Source of the DNA: an uncultured Caulobacterales bacterium
GTDB taxonomy: Bacteria; Pseudomonadota; Alphaproteobacteria; Caulobacterales; Caulobacteraceae
Direction: 5' to 3'
Length of the DNA: 5,807 bases
Assembly (NCBI GenBank): GCA_903903715.1
Contig: CAIUZX010000144.1
Span: 1-5,807, forward strand
Shown: positions 1-5,797 of the stretch, one piece after another
How positions within the stretch are numbered: position 1 is the stretch's first letter
Layout: the number at the start of each line of letters is the position of its first letter
Program-made: the position numbers and the translations under genes
Notes under the pieces: generated by a model
Databases searched by the model: none
What the model saw: the letters and a program-made list of their open reading frames with translations, nothing else
Told to the model about the DNA's origin: nothing

Positions 1-42
1 AGCGGCGCGACCTACATGGTCGGCATCGCTTACAAGTACTAA
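1..42 (+). CDS. 3' end of an outer-membrane beta-barrel protein, probably a TonB-dependent receptor (partial)
   Basis: Only the last 13 codons and the TAA stop are in the window; they read SGATYMVGIAYKY. Alternating hydrophobic/aromatic and small or polar residues ending in an aromatic residue are the usual C-terminal signature of outer-membrane barrels, the signal read by the Bam assembly machinery. TonB-dependent receptors commonly end this way, though usually in Phe rather than the Tyr seen here. The secreted amylase nearby would fit a carbohydrate-uptake receptor. The assignment to an outer-membrane barrel is an inference from 13 residues; the receptor type is a guess from context. The reading frame itself is supported by the clean stop followed by a hairpin. 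Confidence 0.5.
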   Translation, partial: SGATYMVGIAYKY

Positions 43-62
43 GGCCCACGCGTTTGATATAG

Positions 63-96
63 GTTGCGCCCCGTCTCCCCCAAGGCGGGGCGCAAC
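63..96 (+). terminator. Strong GC-rich hairpin after the barrel gene: terminator or attenuator
   Basis: The arms GTTGCGCCCCG (63-73) and CGGGGCGCAAC (86-96) are perfectly complementary over 11 bp and enclose a 12-nt loop. The hairpin begins 20 nt after the upstream stop codon and ends 19 nt before the next gene's start. The downstream tract (TGCCTTTGAG) has only three consecutive T residues, so it is a poor match to a classic intrinsic terminator. It could be a partial terminator that lowers expression of the downstream operon, or a 3'-end stabilising stem for the receptor mRNA. The structure is certain from the sequence; the function is inferred. Confidence 0.6.
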
Positions 97-115
97 TGCC
101 TTTGAGTGTTGAAAC

Positions 116-754
116 GTGATCGTGTCGCACCGCCACCGTTTCATCTTCGCCGCCGTCCCGAAAACCGGGACGCACGCGGTGCGCCAGGCGTTGCGTGAGC
201 AGATGGGCGACGAGGACCTCGAACAGGTGGGGTTGTTCGTCAATAAGCGCTTCCCCTGGGAGGATCTTGCGGCCATCCAGCACGGCCACCTGTCGCTACA
301 GCAGATCAGGCCCTATCTCGGCGATGCGGCGTTCGACGCCTATTTCAAGTTCGCTTTCGTGCGCAATCCGTTTGACCGTTTCGTGTCCTACTGCGCCTTC
401 ATGCTACGGGGCGGGGACCTGTTCCAGACGCGGCCGCAGGACGTCATGCGGCACTTCCTGTTCGAGGCGCCGCCGGAAAACCACATCCTCTTCCAGCCGC
501 AGAGTGCGCTGCTGCTGGCGGAGGACGGGCGGACCCTTTTGACGAACCGGATCGGTCGGGTGGAGGAGATGCAGACCTCGTACGATGCGATCTGCGCCCA
601 TATCGGCATCGCCTGCCGGGCGCTCGACCGGGTCAACAGCTCTCGCCGGGGCGACTATCGCCGCTACTACGACCAGGCCCTGATCGACGGCGTGGCGGCC
701 CGCTATGCGCAGGATCTGGCCCTGTTCGGCTACAGCTTCGAGGGGGCGGCATGA
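116..754 (+). CDS. Sulfotransferase, Sulfotransfer_2-like family
   Basis: The 212-residue product should transfer a sulfuryl group from PAPS to a hydroxyl or amine acceptor in the cytoplasm. The 5'-phosphosulfate loop is VPKTGTHAVRQAL (residues 14-26, with K16), and the 3'-phosphate-binding segment is FAFVRNPFDRFVSYC (79-93, with R83 and S91). Further family-like segments are HGHLS near 56-60, FQPQS at 126-130, GRVEEMQTSYD at 147-157 and a C-terminal RYAQDLALFGYSF. Length is normal for a compact bacterial member, and there is no signal peptide or membrane segment. The start is a GTG; it gives an N-terminal MIVSHRHRFIF strand leading directly into the PAPS loop, so it is preferred over the GTG two codons later. 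The Shine-Dalgarno is weak. The gene overlaps the next by 4 bp. Acceptor unknown. Confidence 0.88.
   Translation: MIVSHRHRFIFAAVPKTGTHAVRQALREQMGDEDLEQVGLFVNKRFPWEDLAAIQHGHLSLQQIRPYLGDAAFDAYFKFAFVRNPFDRFVSYCAFMLRGGDLFQTRPQDVMRHFLFEAPPENHILFQPQSALLLAEDGRTLLTNRIGRVEEMQTSYDAICAHIGIACRALDRVNSSRRGDYRRYYDQALIDGVAARYAQDLALFGYSFEGAA
740..754 (+). promoter_or_regulatory. Ribosome-binding site and ATGA stop/start overlap between sulfotransferase and first oxygenase
   Basis: A purine tract GAGGGGG (740-746) lies 4 nt before the ATG at 751, and that ATG overlaps the preceding TGA stop as ATGA. This points to translational coupling and fixes the start of the oxygenase gene. Confidence 0.6.
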
Positions 755-1380
755 GCCCGTCCGCCGCCGCGCCCACCGCCAATCCGCGCAAGACGATGAC
801 GATCCGCAGGCTCGGCCGGGTGGAGATCGACGCCCTCAGCGCCGCGGTCGCGATGATCCCAGATGCAGTCTGGGCGGCGGAAAACGCCGCCAAGCCGAAC
901 CGCTTCGAGGTGCTGGACACCACCCAGCACATCGTCTTCCGCTTCATTGACGGCCCCAGGGACTGGCGCCGCTCGCATGATCGCGACGCCTGGGCCAGCT
1001 GGCGCGGGCGGCTCGAGCCGTTGCTCGATGAGGCCGTCGCCCCTTACGGCTACGCGCACGGCGTGTTTCCGCGGGTCATGCTGGCAAAGATGCCGCCGGG
1101 GGGGATCATCCACCCGCACATTGACGCAAATCCCGCCGCCAAGTGGCCGCACAAGATTCACGTGCCGCTCTTCACCAACCCGCACGTCGTGTCCTTCTTC
1201 GGCGGCGAGGAGCGTCATCTTGCGAAGGGCGAGGCGGTGGAGGTCAACAATCTGGCCCCCCACTGGGTCCGAAATGGCGGCGACGCGGCCCGGATCCATC
1301 TGATCTTCGAGTATTACGACGCCGATCAGCCGGATCCGGACTGGCTGGCGCCCTTCCTGAGCGCGAGCGGGGCGTCGTGA
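751..1380 (+). CDS. 2-oxoglutarate/Fe(II) oxygenase, aspartyl/asparaginyl beta-hydroxylase family (short form)
   Basis: The 209-residue product has the double-stranded beta-helix core of the aspartyl/asparaginyl beta-hydroxylase family (PF05118). Such enzymes use O2, 2-oxoglutarate and Fe(II) to hydroxylate a C-H bond. Likely iron ligands are H123 and D125 in HPHID (121-125) and H171 in NNLAPHWVRNGG (166-177). R181 in RIHLIFEY is placed to bind the 2-oxoglutarate carboxylate. The segment HKIHVPLFTNP (134-144) is also typical of the family. The core spans roughly residues 85-192, after about 18 low-complexity residues and a less conserved N-terminal part. There is no signal peptide, so it acts in the cytoplasm. 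It overlaps both neighbours by 4 bp. Relatives act on proteins (AspH), lipid A (LpxO) and free proline, so the family does not fix the substrate. Fold call firm, substrate unknown. Confidence 0.87.
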   Translation: MSPSAAAPTANPRKTMTIRRLGRVEIDALSAAVAMIPDAVWAAENAAKPNRFEVLDTTQHIVFRFIDGPRDWRRSHDRDAWASWRGRLEPLLDEAVAPYGYAHGVFPRVMLAKMPPGGIIHPHIDANPAAKWPHKIHVPLFTNPHVVSFFGGEERHLAKGEAVEVNNLAPHWVRNGGDAARIHLIFEYYDADQPDPDWLAPFLSASGAS

Positions 1381-3296
1381 ACGCATCCGCGGACGTCCAG
1401 GATCGCGACGCCCTTTTGCGCGCGGCGATGTCGCTTCGGTCGCAGCGTCGCGCGGCGGAAGCCCTGAAGGTTCTGGACCAGCTCGAGACCCGCTATCCGA
1501 GCTTCAGCCGCCTCTTTCAGGAGCGCGGCCATTGCCATGTCGAGCTTCGCAACGCCCCCGCAGCGATCGCCGCGCTGGAGCACGCCGTGCGCCTTAGCCC
1601 CACCCTTCCGGCCAGCTGGGACATGCTGGAGCAGCTCTATCGGCTGACAGGCGACACGGCGCGAGCCGCTGCGGCGGCGCAGCATCTGGCCGTGCTGCGA
1701 CACTTGCCGCCGGAGGTGGTGGTGGCCAATTGCCTCCTGGTGGACGGCGATCTCGATCCCGCGGCGGAGGTAATGGGCGAGTTCTTGCGGAAGGATCCAG
1801 GCAATGTCGGGGGCTTACGTCTCCTTGCGCGCATCCGGCTCGAAGCCGGGGCCGCGGAGGCGGCGGAGGGGATGCTGCGAAAGGCGCTGCAGCGGGCGCC
1901 GTGGGATGACGCCGTGCGTTATGATCTCGTCATGGCGCTGCTCAAACAGGAGAAATTCGCCCTCGCCCGCGGGGAGGCGGATCGCCTGATCGCACACGAT
2001 CCGAGCCATCGCGATTATCTGAAACAGTACGGCCTCGCCTGCATCGGTCTTGGCGACTACGAGCCCGCGATCGACCTCTACGCCCGCCTGCTGGCGGCGC
2101 CGGATATCTCGGGAACCGAAGTCGCCGATCTTCGCTTCTGGCGGGCCAATGCTTTGAAGACGGTCGGGCGGTTGCCCGAAGCGATTGCGGACTATCGCGC
2201 GTCGCTCGCGGCCCGCCCCGACTATGGCGTGGCGTGGTTCAGCCTCGCCAATCTGAAGACCTACCGTTTCTCCGAGGACGACATCGCGCGCATGAGGGCG
2301 GCGCAAGGGCGGCCCGACACCCAGGAAATGGACCGGATCTATCTCAGCTTCGCCCTCGGCAAGGCGTTCGAAGACCTGGGCGACTATGAGACCTCCTGGC
2401 GGTTCTATGAGACAGGCGCCGCCGTGCGGCGTCGGACCAGCACGGATCGGCCGGAGATCGCCGAGGCCTGCGCCGCGCGCCTGCGCAGTGTATTCACAGG
2501 CGCCTATTTCGCAGAGCGCGCAGGCTGGGGCGCTGACGATCCGGCGCCGATCTTCATCCTCGGCCTCCCACGGTCCGGCTCAACCCTGATCGAGCAGATC
2601 CTCGCCTCCCACTCACAGGTTGAGGGCACGCAGGAGCTGACCGAAATTGACCGCATGGTCTGCGAATGCACGGGCCGCGATCCGGACTGCTATCTGCCGC
2701 TGGACATCGACGCGCTGTCGGGGCTGTCGGCGGCGGATGCGAAGGCCCTCGGGCGGCGATTCCTCGACGAAACGCGCGTCTATCGCCGGCTCGGTCGTCC
2801 CTATTTCATCGACAAGATGCCCAACAATTTCTGGCATGTGGGTTTCATTCACCTGATCCTGCCGAACGCCAGGATCATCGACATCCGCCGGGAGCCGATG
2901 TCCTGCGGGTTCAGCAACCTGAAACAGCTCTACAGCGGCGCGAACCAGGAGTTCTCCTATGGCGTGGAGAGCTTCGCGCGCCGCTACCGCACCTATCTCG
3001 ACGTGATGCGGACCTGGGATGAGGTCCTGCCCGGTCGCGTGCTTCGGGTGGCTTACGAGGACGTGGTGGAGGATCTGGAGACGGGCGTGCGGCGCATCCT
3101 TGATCACTGCGGCCTGCCGTTCGAGGCGCAGTGCCTCGCCTTCCACACGACGCAGCGCAGCGTGCGCACGCCAAGCTCCGAGCAGGTGCGCCAGCCCATC
3201 GGGCGACAGGGGGTGGACCAGTGGCGCCATTACGCCCCCTGGCTTGCACCCCTCCGCGAGGCGCTGGGCGACGCCGTCACGCGATACAGGGACTGA
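1377..3296 (+). CDS. TPR-repeat sulfotransferase fusion protein
   Basis: The 639-residue product joins about eight tetratricopeptide-like helical hairpins (roughly residues 10-350, for example GDYEPAIDLYARLLA and GRLPEAIADYRASLAARP) to a C-terminal sulfotransferase domain of the Sulfotransfer_3 type (about 390-639). The PAPS loop is FILGLPRSGSTLIEQ (393-407, with R399, S400, G401, S402 and T403). DKMPNN (479-484) follows, then the 3'-phosphate segment IIDIRREPMSCGFSN (500-514, with R504/R505 and S509). TPR domains normally bind peptides or proteins, and this sulfotransferase class includes tyrosylprotein-sulfotransferase-like enzymes, so a protein acceptor is plausible but unproven. The frame stays open upstream to 1143, inside the previous gene. 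The GTG at 1377, overlapping that gene's stop as GTGA, is chosen because it gives a complete first TPR without an Arg-rich out-of-frame leader. An ATG at 1428 is a less likely alternative. No signal peptide. Confidence 0.88.
   Translation: MNASADVQDRDALLRAAMSLRSQRRAAEALKVLDQLETRYPSFSRLFQERGHCHVELRNAPAAIAALEHAVRLSPTLPASWDMLEQLYRLTGDTARAAAAAQHLAVLRHLPPEVVVANCLLVDGDLDPAAEVMGEFLRKDPGNVGGLRLLARIRLEAGAAEAAEGMLRKALQRAPWDDAVRYDLVMALLKQEKFALARGEADRLIAHDPSHRDYLKQYGLACIGLGDYEPAIDLYARLLAAPDISGTEVADLRFWRANALKTVGRLPEAIADYRASLAARPDYGVAWFSLANLKTYRFSEDDIARMRAAQGRPDTQEMDRIYLSFALGKAFEDLGDYETSWRFYETGAAVRRRTSTDRPEIAEACAARLRSVFTGAYFAERAGWGADDPAPIFILGLPRSGSTLIEQILASHSQVEGTQELTEIDRMVCECTGRDPDCYLPLDIDALSGLSAADAKALGRRFLDETRVYRRLGRPYFIDKMPNNFWHVGFIHLILPNARIIDIRREPMSCGFSNLKQLYSGANQEFSYGVESFARRYRTYLDVMRTWDEVLPGRVLRVAYEDVVEDLETGVRRILDHCGLPFEAQCLAFHTTQRSVRTPSSEQVRQPIGRQGVDQWRHYAPWLAPLREALGDAVTRYRD
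3288..3292 (+). promoter_or_regulatory. Ribosome-binding site of the second oxygenase gene
   Basis: AGGGA lies 7 nt before the ATG at 3300, inside the last codons of the TPR-sulfotransferase gene. It is the best Shine-Dalgarno match in the operon and supports the ATG at 3300 as the start, 3 bp after the preceding stop. Confidence 0.65.
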
Positions 3297-3299
3297 CCC

Positions 3300-4238
3300 A
3301 TGCGGCTCTCGCAACCCTTCTTCCAGCTTCCGGTCCTGTTCGACGCCGCACGGCTGGCGGCGGAAGCCGCAGCGCTGCCAACCGAGGCGTGGGCGCCGCA
3401 TCCGGACCGCATCCTGGGCAACAGCGCGGTGCGGCTGATCACGGTGGACGGCGCCGAGACGGATACGCACCACGGCCAGATGCTGGCGACGCCCTGGCTG
3501 AAGGCGATGCCCTACACGCAACAGGTGCTCGCAGGGTTTGGTGTGGTGTGGGGCCGCTCCCGGCTGATGCGCCTCGCCCCCGGCGTCGGCGTGCCCGAGC
3601 ACGCGGACATCAATCACCACTGGCACACGCGGGTGCGGATGCACATCCCGGTCGTGACCAGGCCGAAGGTGCGCTTCCACTGCGACGGACAGACAGTGCA
3701 CATGGCGGCGGGAGAGGCGTGGATCTTCGACAACTGGCGCCGCCACCATGTGGAGAACGGGGCGGATGTCGAGCGGATCCATCTGGTGGCGGACACGACC
3801 GGCACGGCGTCCTTCTGGCAGTTCGCCTGCGGACCGTCGCCGCCAAGGGCGCAGTGGCCGACCCTGAACTGGAAGCCGGGCGCTGCGCCTCAGCTACTGA
3901 CCGAACGAGACCAGCGCACGCCGGTCATGTCCGCGGCGGAGGTCCAGCTGCTGGTCGACGACCTGCGCGATGAGCTCGTCTTCGCCGGGGACGCGCCCGA
4001 TGCGACGATGCGTCTGTCGGCGTTTGACCGATTGTTGGAAAGCTTCGTCCTCGACTGGCGCCAGCTCTGTGCGCTGCATGGTCTGGACGGGCGAGGGCAG
4101 CCTGAATTCCGGCGCCTCGCCTCTGCGGTGCGGGACGCCGCTCAACATCTGGCCGACGGCATTGTCATGCGCACCAATGGGGCGAGCGCGATGCTGGTGC
4201 TGGAGAAGCGGGTGCTCGACCACCTGATCATGGCCTAG
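3300..4238 (+). CDS. 2-oxoglutarate/Fe(II) oxygenase, aspartyl/asparaginyl beta-hydroxylase family, with C-terminal helical extension
   Basis: The 312-residue product is a second member of the same oxygenase family as the gene at 751-1380. Predicted iron ligands are H101 and D103 in PEHAD (99-103) and H150 in RRHHVENG (147-154); R159 in VERIHLV is the likely 2-oxoglutarate anchor. RVRMHIPVVT (111-120) matches the conserved core strand. Unlike the shorter paralogue it continues for about 115 residues beyond the core (roughly 198-312); this part looks mostly helical and I assign it no domain. Layout and length recall free-standing proline hydroxylases (an AspH-like core plus a C-terminal domain), but I see too little detailed similarity to claim that reaction. 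No signal peptide or membrane segment. It is the last gene of the operon and stops 2 bp from the convergent amylase gene. Fold call firm, substrate unknown. Confidence 0.85.
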   Translation: MRLSQPFFQLPVLFDAARLAAEAAALPTEAWAPHPDRILGNSAVRLITVDGAETDTHHGQMLATPWLKAMPYTQQVLAGFGVVWGRSRLMRLAPGVGVPEHADINHHWHTRVRMHIPVVTRPKVRFHCDGQTVHMAAGEAWIFDNWRRHHVENGADVERIHLVADTTGTASFWQFACGPSPPRAQWPTLNWKPGAAPQLLTERDQRTPVMSAAEVQLLVDDLRDELVFAGDAPDATMRLSAFDRLLESFVLDWRQLCALHGLDGRGQPEFRRLASAVRDAAQHLADGIVMRTNGASAMLVLEKRVLDHLIMA

Positions 4239-4240
4239 GC

Positions 4241-5797
4241 TCAGCGGGCCTTGTCGCCCACGAGCCGCAACCCCCAAGGCGGGACGATGATCGTACGGGT
4301 CGAGACTTTTCCACCCTCAAGCAGGTCCGTGGCCGCGCGCCGTTCGTTCATCTGTGTACTGACAGTCACCGGTTTGTCCGACAGGTTGGCGACGACGAAG
4401 GTCCATCTGCGCCCGAGCCTTCGGCTGAAGCAGACCGCCGACCGTTGATGCTCACACCCCATGACTACATGTCCGCGCCAGAGCTCCGGCCGCTGGGCCC
4501 GAAGGTCGAGCAGCGAACGGTAGAAGGCGAGGAGGGACGTTGCCGACGCCGCCTCTTCTTCGACCGAGACCCCGTCGCCGGTCCGGTTAACGCGGCCGGT
4601 CCACCAGGAGGCGTCTGATGTGTACCAGATCGCTGATCCGGGCGCCTCGAGATCAGCCTGCCAGCGGAAGGCTTCCCGCAAGGGGATCTGGGCGCCGTCA
4701 GAGCTGTGGTCCTTCTCTTCCACCCCCCGCATGCCGAGTTCCTGGCCGTAATAGAGGATAGGGTCGGATCCCAGCATCAGCCCCAGCGTCGCCCCGATCC
4801 GCAGCTTCGCCGGATCCGAATCCATGAGGGAGGCGAAACGGTCGACGTCATGGTTCTCGATGAAGCTCAGGCGGTGCGTGCCCGGCGGGTCGAGCCGGGC
4901 GGCGGAAACGGCGCGCCGCAGGGCGCCAGCGTCCAGACGCACGATGGCTGCGCGGAGGGGAAAGTCAAAGACGGCGGTGGCCCCGCCTCGGCGCATATGG
5001 TCGCGGCCATCGCCCCAGTCCGACGGTTCGGCGATGAATTCGAGGTCCGGTCGCACCGCCCGCAAAGACGTGATCAGCGGCTTCCAGAACCGGCGGAACA
5101 GGTCGGTCATCCGGCCCTTGCCGTCGAGATCGTCCATCATGTGGTCGATGCGGAAGCCGTCTACACCATCCGTCAGGCTGCCGTCGCCGTGCGGGTCAAC
5201 CCGGCGGAGCAGCATCCTCTCGAACCATTCGCGGACCTCGTTGCGATGGAGATCGACCATGGCGATGCCCACCATGCGCCCGTCATGGGTCCGATACTTT
5301 GGCGCGTTCAGGAACGGTTCGGGGCGCTTCTGCGCGGCGGGGTCGTTCCACAGGACGAAGCGGCCTTCGGGTCTGCCCGGGCGCCCCTCGTTCGCCCGCC
5401 ACCAGGGGTGGCCCTCCGCCACATATTGGAACTCCTCGTCGAGGATGACCTTCATGTGTCGGGCGTGGGCGGCGCGGACGAAGGCGAGACAGCCCGCCTC
5501 TCCGCCATAGGCCTCGTCCACCGCGTCGAAGTCGGTTGCGAAGTAGTTGTGATAGAAGGGCGAGGCCTGCATCGGCGTCAGCAGGATGTGGGTGACGTGC
5601 AGCTTGGCGAGATAGTCCAGATGCGCGGCGACGCCCGGCAGATCACCAATCCGGTCGCCGTTGGAGTCGGCAAAACTGCGGACAAACACGTGATAGTACA
5701 GCCGCGGGCCGTCCGCCGCCGACGCCTGGCTCCCCGACATCAGCGCCGCGAGGGCGAGGCCTGCGCCGAGCAGTCTTCCGAGCCATCCGCGTCTCAT
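4241..5797 (-). CDS. Secreted GH13 alpha-amylase-family glycoside hydrolase
   Basis: The 518-residue product is a full-length GH13 enzyme expected to act on alpha-glucans or malto-oligosaccharides in the periplasm or outside. A Sec signal peptide (basic MRRGWLGR, hydrophobic LLGAGLALAALM, cleavage near ASA at 25-27) has no lipobox cysteine. A calcium-loop motif DSNGDRIGD is at 44-52. Conserved region II is GVDGFRID (211-218, with R216 and nucleophile D218). Region III is FIAEP (254-258, acid/base E257) and region IV is FIENHD (312-317, with H316 and D317). Region I is unusual: D120 is present, but the usual Asn-His pair is Gln124-Tyr125. Residues beyond about 420 form the usual C-terminal beta domain. 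The ATG start gives an intact signal peptide. The gene converges on the oxygenase operon. Exact specificity (amylase, cyclomaltodextrinase-like, transferase) cannot be told from sequence alone. Confidence 0.9.
   Translation of the reverse strand: MRRGWLGRLLGAGLALAALMSGSQASAADGPRLYYHVFVRSFADSNGDRIGDLPGVAAHLDYLAKLHVTHILLTPMQASPFYHNYFATDFDAVDEAYGGEAGCLAFVRAAHARHMKVILDEEFQYVAEGHPWWRANEGRPGRPEGRFVLWNDPAAQKRPEPFLNAPKYRTHDGRMVGIAMVDLHRNEVREWFERMLLRRVDPHGDGSLTDGVDGFRIDHMMDDLDGKGRMTDLFRRFWKPLITSLRAVRPDLEFIAEPSDWGDGRDHMRRGGATAVFDFPLRAAIVRLDAGALRRAVSAARLDPPGTHRLSFIENHDVDRFASLMDSDPAKLRIGATLGLMLGSDPILYYGQELGMRGVEEKDHSSDGAQIPLREAFRWQADLEAPGSAIWYTSDASWWTGRVNRTGDGVSVEEEAASATSLLAFYRSLLDLRAQRPELWRGHVVMGCEHQRSAVCFSRRLGRRWTFVVANLSDKPVTVSTQMNERRAATDLLEGGKVSTRTIIVPPWGLRLVGDKAR

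Noticed and set aside
53..62. AT-rich TTTGATATAG as a possible -10 promoter element for the operon
   Set aside because: No convincing -35 partner is visible at the right distance and one loose match is not enough to call a promoter.
1143..1376. Upstream extension of the TPR-sulfotransferase frame into the preceding oxygenase gene
   Set aside because: The extension is Arg/Gly-rich out-of-frame sequence covering the oxygenase core; the GTG at 1377 gives a normal protein and a typical GTGA overlap.
2613..3782. Long open frame on the minus strand (389 codons) across the end of the TPR-sulfotransferase and the start of the second oxygenase
   Set aside because: It spans two well-supported genes on the other strand, its translation is rich in Arg, His and Pro with no recognisable motif, and long antisense frames are expected in GC-rich coding DNA.
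1291..3788. Repeated CGGATCCATCTG near the ends of both oxygenase cores
   Set aside because: It encodes the conserved RIHL motif in both paralogous domains, so it reflects shared protein sequence rather than a DNA repeat element.
3131..3973. Open frame on the plus strand (280 codons) overlapping the end of the TPR-sulfotransferase and most of the second oxygenase
   Set aside because: The translation is Gly/Ala/Arg-rich low-complexity sequence without a fold signature, while the overlapping frames carry clear sulfotransferase and oxygenase motifs.
4247..4260. Possible small hairpin GGGC-CTTGTC-GCCC after the oxygenase stop
   Set aside because: A 4-bp stem without a T-tract inside the amylase coding sequence is too weak to call a terminator.
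77..4283. Shared CCCCCAAGGCGGG in the hairpin (77-89) and in the amylase 3' end (4271-4283)
   Set aside because: Thirteen GC-rich bases are compatible with chance; the second copy is explained by coding sequence for VPPWGL and lacks the pairing arm.
4824..5510. Open frame on the plus strand (228 codons) opposite the amylase gene
   Set aside because: The product is Arg/Ser/Pro-rich with no motif, and the minus-strand frame has all the GH13 catalytic regions.
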